Of a stretch of DNA of 64,000 bases, positions 23,273-31,388 are shown one piece after another. This stretch comes from Streptomyces sp. ASQP_92 (lineage in GTDB: Bacteria; Actinomycetota; Actinomycetes; Streptomycetales; Streptomycetaceae). The position numbers and the translations under genes are program-made. Numbering within the stretch: position 1 is the first letter of the stretch; each line of letters opens with the position of its first letter. Where the stretch lies: NCBI RefSeq assembly GCF_025399895.1, contig NZ_JAODUA010000001.1:806001-870000 (forward strand), read 5' to 3'. The notes under the pieces were generated by a model, which ran no database searches, had not been told where the DNA came from, and saw nothing but the letters and a program-made list of their open reading frames with translations.

Positions 23273-24010
23273 ATGGGCGCTGAGTTCGGCCGTTCCCGCG
23301 GCGAGGAGAGCAAACTGTCCCGCTGGCTGCGCAGGCGGCCCAAGGACGCTCCGGGCGTGGACCCGAGCCGGCTCTCGCTGCTTCTGGCCGTGGCCGCCGC
23401 CGATCTGCCCCTGGCGCCCGCCGCGTACCCCATCGGCTACCGCTGTTCCTGCGAGCGCATGGGCTGTCCCACGCCCGCCCGCCACCCCGTCTCCTTCGCC
23501 TGGCAGACGCAGTCCACCACCGACCCCGCGCAGATCGAGCGCTGGGCGCTCGGCCAGCCCGAGGCCAACTTCATCACCGCGACCGGCATGGTCCACGACG
23601 TGCTCGACGTGCCGCTCGAAGCGGGGCGCGAGGCACTGGCCCGGCTGCTCTCCGAGGGCATCGACATCGGCCCGGTCGCCGAGGCGGCCGGTGACGGTGA
23701 CAACGGGCGGATGCTGTTCTTCACCGCGACCCGGGGTACGCCCGAGGACGAGGACGAGTGGTGGCCCTGCGAGCTCGACTGCCACCCCGAGACGATGGAC
23801 GAGCACCCCGGGCTGCGCTGGCACTGCCGGGGGAGCTATGTCCTCGTGCCGCCGGCGCGGCTGCCGGGGGAGCTCGGGGTTACGTGGGTACGGGGGCCGG
23901 AGCATGGGCTTCCGGATCCGTTGACGTTGCTTGAGGCGTTGACCGATGCGTGTGGGAGGTATGCGGGGGAGGCGGGGCCGCATGCCGCGGCCTGGCCCCT
24001 GGGCCGCTAG
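23273..24010 (+). CDS. Stand-alone prim-pol-like protein
   Basis: A 245-residue protein with the layout of the bifunctional DNA primase/polymerase N-terminal domain (AEP superfamily): GYRCSCERMGCPTPARHPVS, then STTDPAQIERWA, NFITATG, and a strand with HDVLDVPLEAGREAL where the family normally has DVDxxxG. The two Asp positions are spaced like the metal-binding pair but the second motif is degenerate. The C-terminal LRWHCRGSYVLVPPARLPG resembles the last catalytic His/PPS region. It is not fused to a helicase and no replicon or phage gene is near, so a chromosomal role is likely. Catalytic activity is uncertain. GAGGTGAGGGG precedes the ATG. Confidence 0.75.
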   Translation: MGAEFGRSRGEESKLSRWLRRRPKDAPGVDPSRLSLLLAVAAADLPLAPAAYPIGYRCSCERMGCPTPARHPVSFAWQTQSTTDPAQIERWALGQPEANFITATGMVHDVLDVPLEAGREALARLLSEGIDIGPVAEAAGDGDNGRMLFFTATRGTPEDEDEWWPCELDCHPETMDEHPGLRWHCRGSYVLVPPARLPGELGVTWVRGPEHGLPDPLTLLEALTDACGRYAGEAGPHAAAWPLGR

Positions 24011-24101
24011 CCCCCACCCCGCCGGGGCTCCGCCCCGGCCCCCCGGGCGGGGGCTTCGCCCCCTGCACCCCTGCGGGGGCTTCGCCCCCTGCACCCCCGT
24101 T

Positions 24102-24142
24102 CGCGCCTGAACGGCGCTCGTCCTCAATCGCCGGACGGGCTG
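24102..24142. repeat. 41-bp dispersed repeat (family B), copy 1
   Basis: The 41 bases here, with CGCTCGTCCTCAATCGCCGG at the core, are identical to 50481-50521, 26 kb away. Two diverged copies follow near 24170 and 24229. The preceding bases 24011-24100 contain GC-rich hairpins such as GGGGCTCCGCCCC and two direct copies of GCGGGGGCTTCGCCCCCTGC. No gene is seen between 24011 and 24616. Confidence 0.85.
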
Positions 24143-24291
24143 AAGGTGTCCCCAGTACCGGCACTGCCGACGGCGCTCGGCCTTCGTTGCCGGACGGGCT
24201 GAAAGTGTTCCCAGCACCGGCACTTTCAACGGCGCTCCGCCTCAGGCCGGACAGGCTGAGGCTGTCCATGCCGGTTGGCACCGACCCGCCA

Positions 24292-24424
24292 GGGGCGCGG
24301 GGAACTGCGCGAGAGGCGATCACGGCCCGCAGACGAAAGGGCATCTAGGGGCGCGGGGAACTGCGCGAGAAGCGACCATGGCCCGCAGACGAAAGGGCAT
24401 TCAGGGGCGCGGGGAACTGCGCGA
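24292..24424. repeat. Family A repeat, three tandem 56-bp copies
   Basis: The core GGGGCGCGGGGAACTGCGCG begins at 24292, 24348 and 24404 (period 56). It is the reverse complement of the core in the 9881 array. It lies between the convergent ends of the prim-pol-like and lipoprotein genes. Confidence 0.9.
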
Positions 24425-24460
24425 GCAACCCCGCACGGCGCGAGGCCGAAGAGGCGGGGC

Positions 24461-24589
24461 ACCGGCAAGCCCGCACCGCGCGCCCGAAGTCGCAGGCCAA
24501 CGCACCGGCAAGCCCGCACCGCGCGCCCGAAGTCGCAGGCCAACGCACCCGCAACCCCGCGCGGCGCGAGGAAAAGGAGGAGGGGCCCC
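24461..24589. repeat. 43-bp direct repeats
   Basis: ACCGGCAAGCCCGCACCGCG begins at 24461 and 24504, and a diverged third unit begins at 24547 (period 43). The unit is unlike the family A core that precedes it. Confidence 0.8.
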
Positions 24590-24616
24590 GGCGGGGCCCA
24601 CGCCCGGCCCCGGGGG

Positions 24617-25597
24617 CTATTCGCCCTTCGTTGCCACCAGGCCCTGCACGCGGTCCATCACCACTGCCTTGCCCTGGGGCGGTACGAGGGCCAGTTCGTT
24701 GGAGATCCACTCCCGGGTCAGGGATGTCGTGACCTGGCCTGTCAGCATCGCCTTCTCGTCGGGGGTGATGTCCAGGCGGACGCCCTTCGCGACGGTTTGG
24801 CGCTCGAAGTGGCGGGCGGCGAAGAAGACCAGGGCGTGGCCGTCGGCGGTGCGCAGGCCCAAGGGGGCGAAGTCGCCGTCGTCCAGGGGCTGGTCGACGA
24901 ACTGGCTGACGCGGCCCGAACGTACCGCGTTCTTCTGGCGGGCCTCGCGCCAGCCGCTGGTGTGCCCGCCGTCCGCGAACACCGCCGGCTTCCCGCTCTG
25001 GAGGTAGGAGGTGTAGCCGGTGCTCAGATCCTTCGGGGCGATCGCGAGCGCGGGGTCGTCGGGCCGTACCGGCTTCGCCCAGCCGTCCTTGTCCTTCGCG
25101 AACGCGGGGACTTCGTTGACGCCGAGGATCGAGAGGTAGGCCAGCTTCCAGCCCTGCTCGGGGCCGTTGCGTATGAAGAGCAGCAGCCAGCGGGTGTCGC
25201 CCGGGCCCTGGTCGTCCTGGTCGCGGTTGGAGTCGGTGTCGGCGACGAACCAGCGCGGCCAGCCCGCCTGGCGGGGGATCGTGTACGCGGCGCCGGTCAG
25301 TTCCAGCGGCGTGTACCGGGCGTTGCCGCCCGGGCTCGTCACATGGCGGGCCGCGAAGCCCGCCTGGGTCGTGGCGCCGAAGGCGCCGGTGACCCGGTCC
25401 GCGTCCAGGGCCGGGTCATAGGCCTTGTCCGCCCTGTTGTACGCGTCGGTGAACGCGGTGAGTGCCCGGGCGGCCTCAGCCTTCGTCGCCGACGGTACGA
25501 CTTCCCGCTCCCCGTGCACCGTCACGCAGCCGCTCGCGGTCACCGTCAGTACGGTCGCCGTCGCGAGCCCCGCCATCAGCCGACTCACCCTGCTCAT
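24617..25597 (-). CDS. Lipoprotein associated with efeUOB
   Basis: A 326-residue exported lipoprotein. The signal peptide MSRVSRLMAGLATATVLTV ends in lipobox TASG-C with Cys24. The mature part is soluble, with no metal-binding cluster recognised, and resembles the DUF8094-type domain of actinobacterial lipoproteins. Its first 122 bases overlap the 3' end of efeU in another frame, so it belongs to the efe operon and may be an accessory binding protein of the ferrous iron system; this is inference from position. ATG at 25597 has a weak AAGG; an in-frame ATG at 25576 would still leave a shorter signal peptide. Confidence 0.8.
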   Translation of the reverse strand: MSRVSRLMAGLATATVLTVTASGCVTVHGEREVVPSATKAEAARALTAFTDAYNRADKAYDPALDADRVTGAFGATTQAGFAARHVTSPGGNARYTPLELTGAAYTIPRQAGWPRWFVADTDSNRDQDDQGPGDTRWLLLFIRNGPEQGWKLAYLSILGVNEVPAFAKDKDGWAKPVRPDDPALAIAPKDLSTGYTSYLQSGKPAVFADGGHTSGWREARQKNAVRSGRVSQFVDQPLDDGDFAPLGLRTADGHALVFFAARHFERQTVAKGVRLDITPDEKAMLTGQVTTSLTREWISNELALVPPQGKAVVMDRVQGLVATKGE

Positions 25598-26450
25598 GAA
25601 CCGCCTTCTGCCCCTCGACCCTCTTGGTCCCCACGGACTTCCGGAACCCTACCGGGGCGAAGAACAGCGCGAGCGTGGGGATCAGATACAGGGCCCAGAC
25701 CGAGACCTGGACGACCGTCGGGTCGGGCTGGAAGTTGAAGACGCCCTTGAGCAGCGTGCCGTACCAGCTGTCCGGCTCGATCGTCGAACTGATGTCGAAG
25801 GCAAGGGAGTTGATGCCCGGCAGGAAGTCGGCCTCCTGGAGGTCGTGCACCCCGTACGCGAGGACGCCCGCCGCGACGACCACCAGCATGCCGCCGGTCC
25901 AGGTGAAGAACTTCGCCAGGTTGATCCTGAGGGCGCCCCGGTAGAACAGCCAGCCCAGGAACACCGCGGTGGCCAGTCCGAGCAGGGCGCCGATCATCGG
26001 CTGGAAGGTGCCGTTCTCGGAACCGGCCGCGTGCACCGAGGTCCACACGAACAGGGCGGTCTCCAGGCCCTCCCGGCCGACCGCGAGGAACGCGGTCGCC
26101 ACCAGCGCGCCGGTGCCCATCCGCAGCGCCGAGTCGAGCTTGCCGTGCAGCTCGCTCTTCAGGTGCCGTGCGGTGCGCCGCATCCAGAACACCATCCAGG
26201 TGACCAGGGCGACCGCGATGATCGACAGCGAACCGCCGAGCGCCTCCTGCGCCTTGAACGTCATCTCCTGGGAGCCGAATTCGAGCCCCGCGCCGAACGC
26301 GAACGCGACGGCCACGGCGACCGCGATGCCCGTCCACACCGGCTTCAGGGCGTCACGGCGACCGGTCTTCACCAGGTAGGCGACCAGGATGCACACGACG
26401 AGGCTCGCTTCGAGCCCCTCGCGCAGGCCGATCAGATAGTTGGCGAACAT
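25476..26450 (-). CDS. efeU: Iron permease EfeU (FTR1 family)
   Basis: A 324-residue FTR1/EfeU permease with about seven membrane helices. Both REGLE iron-binding motifs are present: REGLEASL at residues 10-17 and REGLETAL near 125. After the last helix (ALYLIPTLALFF) the protein carries a hydrophilic tail rich in Asp/Arg/Gly (GARDGDRTDGDRERLRDG), encoded in the region that overlaps the lipoprotein gene. It forms the membrane channel of the EfeUOB iron importer, receiving iron handled by EfeO and EfeB. It starts nine bases after efeB with AGGAAG ahead of the ATG. Confidence 0.93.
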   Translation of the reverse strand: MFANYLIGLREGLEASLVVCILVAYLVKTGRRDALKPVWTGIAVAVAVAFAFGAGLEFGSQEMTFKAQEALGGSLSIIAVALVTWMVFWMRRTARHLKSELHGKLDSALRMGTGALVATAFLAVGREGLETALFVWTSVHAAGSENGTFQPMIGALLGLATAVFLGWLFYRGALRINLAKFFTWTGGMLVVVAAGVLAYGVHDLQEADFLPGINSLAFDISSTIEPDSWYGTLLKGVFNFQPDPTVVQVSVWALYLIPTLALFFAPVGFRKSVGTKRVEGQKAVHEQGESADGGARDGDRTDGDRERLRDGARGAGSRTVGDEG

Positions 26451-26459
26451 GTCTTCCTC

Positions 26460-27722
26460 TCAGCCGAAGAGTCCCCGGCCCCACCAGTCGCCCTTGTCAC
26501 GGACGCCCGGCGGGACCGCGAAAATCGCCGAACCCACGTGCTGGATGTATTCGTTGAGCGCGTCATGGCGGGCCAGGGCGCGCTGAATGGGCAGGAAGCC
26601 CTTGCGCACGTCACGCTGGTACGCCAGGAAGAACAGGCCCGCGTCCAGGCGGCCGAGGCCGTCCGTGCCGTCGGTGAAGGAGTAGCCGCGGCGCAGGATC
26701 CGCGCGCCGTCGTTGGAGTCGGGGTGCGCGAGGCGCACGTGCGCGGTCGGCTTCATCGCCTTCAGGAACGGCTCGTCGCGCTCCTTGGCCTTGCCGACCG
26801 GGGCGCCCTCGCCCTTGTCGCGGCCGAAGACGTCCTCCTGCTCCTGGAGCGAGGTGCGGTCCCACGTCTCGATGTGCATCCGGATCCGGCGGGCCACCAG
26901 GTAGGAGCCGCCGGTCATCCAGTCGCTGCCGTCCTTGGCGCCGACCCAGACGTGCTCGTCGAGCGCCTTGGTGTCGGTGCCGGCCACATTGCGGGTGCCG
27001 TCCTTGAAGCCCATCATGTTGCGCGGAGTCTGCGCGTCCGGCGTCGTCGAGGACGTCTTGCCGAAGCCCAGCTGCGACCAGCGGATGGCGACCTTGCCCA
27101 TGCCGATACGGGCCAGGTTGCGGATCGCGTGCACCGCCACCTGCGGGTCGTCCGCGCAGGCCTGCACGCACAGGTCGCCGCCGCTGCGCGCCGGGTCGAG
27201 GTTGTCGCCGGGGAACTGCTCGATGTCGACCAGTGCCTCGGGACGCCTGGATTCCAGGCCGAAGCGGTCCTTGGCGAAGAGGGAGGGTCCGACGCCGAAC
27301 GTCAGGGTCAGCCGGGACGGCTTGAGGCCCAGCGCCTCGCCCGTGTCGTCCGGCGGAGCCTCGGCCAGGCCGCCGTAGGCGCCCTCGCCGACCGGCTTGC
27401 CCTCCGTCATCGCGGCCGCGGCCGCCGTCCAGTCCTTGAGCAACTGCACGAGTGCGGCGCGGTCCTTCGTCGTCACGTCGAACGAGGCGAAGTGCAGCCT
27501 GTCCTGGACGGCGGTGGCTATGCCGGCCTGGTGGTCACCGTGGAACGGCACCGCCGCGCCCGATTCGGCGGCCGGCACCGCGTCGCTGCCACCGCCCCTG
27601 ACGACGGCGACCGTGCCGCCGGCCGCGGCCGCACCCAGCGCGAGGCCCGCGCCACCCCAGCCGAGCAGCGCCCGGCGGGACGGCGTCCTGGCGGGTTCGG
27701 TGGCCTCGGTCGTGTCGCTCAT
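26460..27722 (-). CDS. efeB: EfeB, Tat-exported DyP-type peroxidase / deferrochelatase
   Basis: A 420-residue dye-decolorising peroxidase of the EfeB class. The N-terminus has a twin-arginine signal, SRRALLGWGGAGLALGAAA, with Arg16-Arg17. The heme-peroxidase signature GFKDGTRN (GxxDG) lies near residue 240 and the distal/proximal regions with ARRIRMHIETWDR follow. It uses heme and peroxide outside the membrane, proposed to oxidise ferrous iron for EfeU or release iron from heme. AGGAGGAGATCC precedes the ATG. It lies 35 bases after efeO. Confidence 0.93.
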   Translation of the reverse strand: MSDTTEATEPARTPSRRALLGWGGAGLALGAAAAGGTVAVVRGGGSDAVPAAESGAAVPFHGDHQAGIATAVQDRLHFASFDVTTKDRAALVQLLKDWTAAAAAMTEGKPVGEGAYGGLAEAPPDDTGEALGLKPSRLTLTFGVGPSLFAKDRFGLESRRPEALVDIEQFPGDNLDPARSGGDLCVQACADDPQVAVHAIRNLARIGMGKVAIRWSQLGFGKTSSTTPDAQTPRNMMGFKDGTRNVAGTDTKALDEHVWVGAKDGSDWMTGGSYLVARRIRMHIETWDRTSLQEQEDVFGRDKGEGAPVGKAKERDEPFLKAMKPTAHVRLAHPDSNDGARILRRGYSFTDGTDGLGRLDAGLFFLAYQRDVRKGFLPIQRALARHDALNEYIQHVGSAIFAVPPGVRDKGDWWGRGLFG

Positions 27723-27757
27723 GGCGGATCTCCTCCTGGTTCCTTGCCGGCCCTGGC

Positions 27758-28903
27758 TTACTTCGTGACGGCGGCGGCGAGCTTCGACAGCGGCTCGGCG
27801 AGCGCGTTCACGGCGTCGGAGAGCTGCTTGCGGTCACCTTCGCTCACCTTGTCGTACGCGGTGAAATCGTAGGAGGTCTTGTCCGTGCGGTACTTGTCGA
27901 GCAGGGCGTTGAGGCCGCCGAACTGCTTGTCCAGCTCGGTGGTGAGGGCCGCGTCGTTCTTCGCGGCGACCGGCTTGAGCAGCTCGTACGCCTTCTGCGC
28001 ACCCTCGACGTTGCCCTTGAAGTCCGACAGGTCGGTGTGGCTGTAGCGGTCCTCCTCACCGGTGATCTTCCCGGTGGCGACCTCGTCGAGGAGCTCCTTG
28101 GCGCCGTTGGCCATCGAGGTCGGGGTGATCTCGGCGGTGCCGACCCGCTTCTGCCAGTCGGCCAGGTCCTTGTCCAGCTCGGTGGCGAGGTCCTTCTCCT
28201 CCTGGCCGATCTTGCCGTCCGCCCACAGCGACTTCTCCAGGCGGTGCCAGCCGGTCCACTTCTGGCCCTTCTCCAGGCCGTCCTCGCGGGTGTCGGTCTT
28301 CGGGTCGATGTCACCGAAGGACTCCGCGACCGGCTCGGTGCGCTCCCAGCCCAGACGGGAGGGGGCGAACGCCTTCTTTGCGGCCTCCAGGTCACCGGCC
28401 CGCACCGCGTCGGTGAAGACCTTGACCTTGGGCAGCGTCTCGTCGGCCTGCTCCTGCGCGTACTTGCGGTACTCGGCCACGGCCGTGTCGAGGGCGGGGT
28501 TGCGCTTGACGGCGGTGCCGCCGGTGACGGTGACCTTCTGGCGGATGCCGTCGCCCTTCATGCCGGGCTTGCAGGCGATCTCGTAGGAGCCGGCCTTGAC
28601 CTCGGCGGTGAGCTGCTGCTTGAGGCCGGGGCCTATGTTCTCGCGCTCGGCGACGATGCGGTCGTCCGGGAAGAGGAGATAGACCTCGGTGACCTTGGAG
28701 CCCTTGTTCTCGATGTCGAACTTGACGTGCCCGGCCGGGAAGTCGTTCTTCGACAGCTTGCAGGAGTCGTCGGTGGCGGTCACCTGGATCGAGCCGGCGG
28801 CGCCGTCGGCCTTGGCGTCGCTCTTGTCGGCGCAGCCCGTGACGGCGGTCAGGGCCGCGACGGCAGCGGCGGCGGTGACGACGGTGGTACGGACGGGTCG
28901 CAT
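27758..28903 (-). CDS. efeO: EfeO, iron-binding lipoprotein
   Basis: A 381-residue periplasmic-type component. Signal peptide and lipobox LTAVTG-C put the lipidated Cys at residue 24. Residues 35-125 form a cupredoxin-like EfeO N-domain (DDSCKLSKNDFPAGHVKFDI and SYEIACKPGMKGDG). Residues 140-381 form the M75 peptidase-like helical domain with the HxxE metal motif in GWHRLEKSLW. It should bind iron outside the membrane and pass it to EfeU. First gene of the efeOBU operon, with an iron box 50 bases upstream of its ATG. Confidence 0.94.
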   Translation of the reverse strand: MRPVRTTVVTAAAAVAALTAVTGCADKSDAKADGAAGSIQVTATDDSCKLSKNDFPAGHVKFDIENKGSKVTEVYLLFPDDRIVAERENIGPGLKQQLTAEVKAGSYEIACKPGMKGDGIRQKVTVTGGTAVKRNPALDTAVAEYRKYAQEQADETLPKVKVFTDAVRAGDLEAAKKAFAPSRLGWERTEPVAESFGDIDPKTDTREDGLEKGQKWTGWHRLEKSLWADGKIGQEEKDLATELDKDLADWQKRVGTAEITPTSMANGAKELLDEVATGKITGEEDRYSHTDLSDFKGNVEGAQKAYELLKPVAAKNDAALTTELDKQFGGLNALLDKYRTDKTSYDFTAYDKVSEGDRKQLSDAVNALAEPLSKLAAAVTK

Positions 28904-28952
28904 GCGGGCTCCACGCTGGTCGGGTCGACAGGTCGACTGAGGCGGACCTAAC

Positions 28953-28971
28953 TTAACCGAGCCTTACCTGA
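28953..28971 (-). promoter_or_regulatory. Iron box (DmdR/DtxR-type operator)
   Basis: On the minus strand TCAGGTAAGGCTCGGTTAA matches 13 of 19 positions of the DtxR/IdeR/DmdR1 box (TTAGGTTAGGCTAACCTAA), with the AGGTnAGGCT half intact. It lies 50-68 bases ahead of efeO, the right place to shut off the operon when iron is plentiful. Confidence 0.7.
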
Positions 28972-29129
28972 CCGATACCCGCGGGGTACGTGATTCACCT
29001 CTCACCGAGGGGCGCACCCTCCCAAAAAACGCGCCGGAGCACGCCCCACCCCCCGGCACCGAAGGAGCGCAACCACACACGGGGGGCTCGGGGGGTTGGT
29101 TTGGCGTGCGGGGCCGTCCGTGCCCGATT

Positions 29130-29262
29130 GCGCAGTTCCCCGCGCCCCTCAACCCGCTGCCGTCTGCCGGTCGTGGTCGCTTCTTGCGCAGTTCCCCGCG
29201 CCCCTCAACCCGCTGTCCTCTGCCGGTCGTGGTCGCTTCTCGCGCAGTCCCCGCGCGCCTTC
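29130..29262. repeat. Family A repeat, three tandem 56-bp copies
   Basis: The core GCGCAGTTCCCCGCGCCCC begins at 29130 and 29186, with a shortened third copy at 29242 (period 56). It lies between the end of the heme oxygenase gene and the efeO promoter, the only copy cluster in this window not between convergent genes. No other feature is seen in 28980-29129. Confidence 0.88.
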
Positions 29263-29938
29263 ACCCGACTTCGGCCTCGCGCCGCGGGGGAAACTCCTCC
29301 GCCAACTCCCCGAACACCGCCGTGTTCATCGCGAACGCCCGCCCGCACTCCTCGACCACCCGCCGCCTCTCCACCTCATCCACCCGCACCGCGTCGAGCA
29401 GCTCGCGGTAACTCCGCTTGAACGCGGCCGGGTTGGGGATCTCCTCGAAGACGTAGAACCGGACGCCGTCGCCCCGGCGCGCGAAGCCCCAGGTGCGCTC
29501 CGCCCGGTCGCGGATGATCTGGCCGCCCGACAGATCGCCGAGGTAGCGGGTGTAGTGGTGCGCCACATATCCGGCGGGCCAGGACCGCGCGCACTCGGTG
29601 ACGCGGGCGGCGTACGCGGTCGTCGCGGGCAGCGGGGTCGCGGTGTCCCGCCAGTCCGGGCCCCGCAGATGCGCGAGATCCCGGGCCAGCGCGGCCGTCC
29701 GCATCAGCTCCGGCCGGATGAAGGGGCCCGCCACCGGGTCGTCCACGAGCGTGCGGGCGCCCTCCTCCAGGGCCCGGTACACGAACCAGAGCTGCTCGGT
29801 GTAGCGGGCGTAGGCCGCCACCCCGAGCCGGCCGCCGAGCAGGTCCCCCATGAACGTCGAGTTCTCCGCCTCCACGTGCTGCTGCTGCGAGGCGGTGCGG
29901 ATCAGCGTGGAGAACGGCGTGGGAGCGGACGGGGTCAA
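29261..29938 (-). CDS. Biliverdin-producing heme oxygenase
   Basis: A 225-residue all-helical heme oxygenase, cleaving heme to biliverdin, CO and ferrous iron. The proximal heme ligand is His21 in QQQHVEAENS, and the distal helix carries YLGDLSGGQIIRDRAER, the conserved Gly-rich kink. The start is TTG at 29938, six bases after GGAGG; upstream codons are not conserved-like. It sits upstream of, and in the same direction as, efeOBU, so heme iron release and ferrous uptake are physically linked. A 7-bp inverted repeat (TCACCCC/GGGGTGA, 29980-29998) ahead of the gene could be an operator. Confidence 0.92.
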   Translation of the reverse strand: MTPSAPTPFSTLIRTASQQQHVEAENSTFMGDLLGGRLGVAAYARYTEQLWFVYRALEEGARTLVDDPVAGPFIRPELMRTAALARDLAHLRGPDWRDTATPLPATTAYAARVTECARSWPAGYVAHHYTRYLGDLSGGQIIRDRAERTWGFARRGDGVRFYVFEEIPNPAAFKRSYRELLDAVRVDEVERRRVVEECGRAFAMNTAVFGELAEEFPPRREAEVG

Positions 29939-30087
29939 GGCGGGCCTCCGGGGACCGAGGGGGGCGGGAATCGCCGGGCTCACCCCACGGCGGGGTGAAG
30001 CCGAACAGTTCCCGACGTCCTGTCGGTAAAGACGTACCCGCTCGTCCCCGAGGCGACACCCGGTCGGCAGACGCCGCCCGCCGGGCG

Positions 30088-30957
30088 TCACGGCAGCGTG
30101 AGGATCTCCGTGCCGGTCTCCGTGACCACCAGGGTGTGCTCGAACTGGGCCGTGCGCCTGCGGTCCTTGGTGACGACCGTCCAGCCGTCCTCCCACATGT
30201 CGTACTCGTGGGTGCCGAGCGTCAGCATGGGCTCGATCGTGAAGGTCATGCCCGGCTTGATCACGGTCGTGGCGTGCGGGGCGTCGTAGTGCGGCACGAT
30301 CAGGCCGGAGTGGAAGGCCGTGCTGATCCCGTGCCCCGTGAAGTCCCGTACGACCCCGTAGCCGAAGCGCTTGGCGTACGACTCGATGACCCGGCCGATG
30401 ATGTTGATCTGGCGGCCGGGCCGGACCGCCTTGATCGCGCGCTCCAGGGACTCCCGGGTCCGCTCGACCAGCAGCCGGGACTCCTCGTCCACGTCACCGC
30501 AGAGGTAGGTGGCGTTGTTGTCGCCGTGTACGCCGCCGATGTACGCGGTGACGTCCAGGTTCACGATGTCGCCGTCCTTCAGGACGGTCGAGTCGGGGAT
30601 GCCGTGACAGATGACCTCGTTGACCGAGGAGCACAGCGACTTGGGGAAGCCGCGGTAGCCGAGGGTGGAGGGGTAGGCGCCGTGGTCGCACATGAACTCG
30701 TGGGCGACGCGGTCGAGTTCGTCCGTGGTCACCCCCGGCGCGATGTGCTTGGCCGCCTCCTCCATCGCCTGCGCCGCGATCCGGCCCGCGGTCCGCATCA
30801 GCTCGATGGTTTCGGGGGTCTGCACCTCGGGGCCGGTGTACGGCGCGGGCATGGGCTTCCCGACGTACTCGGGGCGCGGGATGCGACCCGGGACGGAACG
30901 GGCCGGAGAGATCTCCCCGGGCACGAGCAGGGACTGCGACTTCGGCTGGCCAGACAT
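30088..30957 (-). CDS. map: Methionine aminopeptidase, type I
   Basis: A 289-residue MetAP removing the initiator Met from nascent proteins. The five metal ligands are visible: Asp in [10 protein letters not shown] and HGDNNAT, His in DFTGHGIS, Glu in TIEPML and QFEHT; His in VICHGIPD contacts substrate. An N-terminal extension of about 40 residues with Pro-rich [19 protein letters not shown] is like the PxxP linker of mycobacterial MetAP1c and lacks zinc-finger cysteines. ATG at 30957 lies seven bases after TAGACT without a ribosome site. Divergent from a small conserved gene. Confidence 0.94.
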   Translation of the reverse strand: MSGQPKSQSLLVPGEISPARSVPGRIPRPEYVGKPMPAPYTGPEVQTPETIELMRTAGRIAAQAMEEAAKHIAPGVTTDELDRVAHEFMCDHGAYPSTLGYRGFPKSLCSSVNEVICHGIPDSTVLKDGDIVNLDVTAYIGGVHGDNNATYLCGDVDEESRLLVERTRESLERAIKAVRPGRQINIIGRVIESYAKRFGYGVVRDFTGHGISTAFHSGLIVPHYDAPHATTVIKPGMTFTIEPMLTLGTHEYDMWEDGWTVVTKDRRRTAQFEHTLVVTETGTEILTLP

Positions 30958-30964
30958 GCCGGCG

Positions 30965-30970
30965 AGTCTA
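30965..30970 (-). promoter_or_regulatory. -10 box, leaderless map gene
   Basis: TAGACT on the minus strand ends seven bases before the map ATG; there is no ribosome binding site. Confidence 0.55.
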
Positions 30971-31033
30971 TCGACCGGGTGTGGGGCAGCATGGCCTTGA
31001 GGCCCCAGGTCACCGTCGAGGGAAGAGGCACGC

Positions 31034-31264
31034 ATGGCTCTGTTCAAGAAGCGCACGGTCGGTAAGCCCGGCGAGTGGTTCTACTGCCTGGTTCACCACA
31101 AGGTCGAGGAGGGCCCCGACTGCCCGGCCAAGGACCGCTTCGGCCCCTATACGACGCGCGAGGAGGCCGAGCACGCGATGCAGAACGCCCAGGAACGCAA
31201 CCTGGAGTGGGAGAACGATCCGAAGTGGCACGACAAGTCGGCGCCGGGGGAGAGCGCCGACTAG
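31034..31264 (+). CDS. Small conserved cytoplasmic protein (76 aa)
   Basis: A 76-residue soluble, charged protein: [18 protein letters not shown], then [20 protein letters not shown] and a helix [20 protein letters not shown]. The sequence PYxTREEAExAM resembles SPOR-like or small actinobacterial proteins of unknown role. GAGG lies nine bases ahead of the ATG. It is divergent from map with 76 bases between the starts. Confidence 0.78.
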   Translation: MALFKKRTVGKPGEWFYCLVHHKVEEGPDCPAKDRFGPYTTREEAEHAMQNAQERNLEWENDPKWHDKSAPGESAD

Positions 31265-31388
31265 ACCGCGGTGGTGTGGGGCCGCGTGGCCGCCCGCCCG
31301 CTGGACCGCGTCGGGGCCGGCCCGCGTGGCCGCCCGCCCGCCGGACCGCGGTGGCGCCGGCCCGCGTGGCCGCCCGCCCCTCCGCTAG
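31265..31388. repeat. 39-45 bp direct repeats at a convergent gene boundary
   Basis: ACCGCG-headed units begin at 31265, 31304, 31344 and 31389. Each of the first three contains CGCGTGGCCGCCCGCCC. The 14 bases CTAGACCGCGGTGG occur both at the end of the small gene (31261) and at the end of the MFS gene (31385), as if the 3' end of one gene had been copied across the junction. Confidence 0.75.

Noticed and set aside
24300..24600. A basic repetitive protein read from the repeat cluster at 24300-24600
   Set aside because: The frame consists only of family A and 43-bp repeats, with no start signal or conserved domain.
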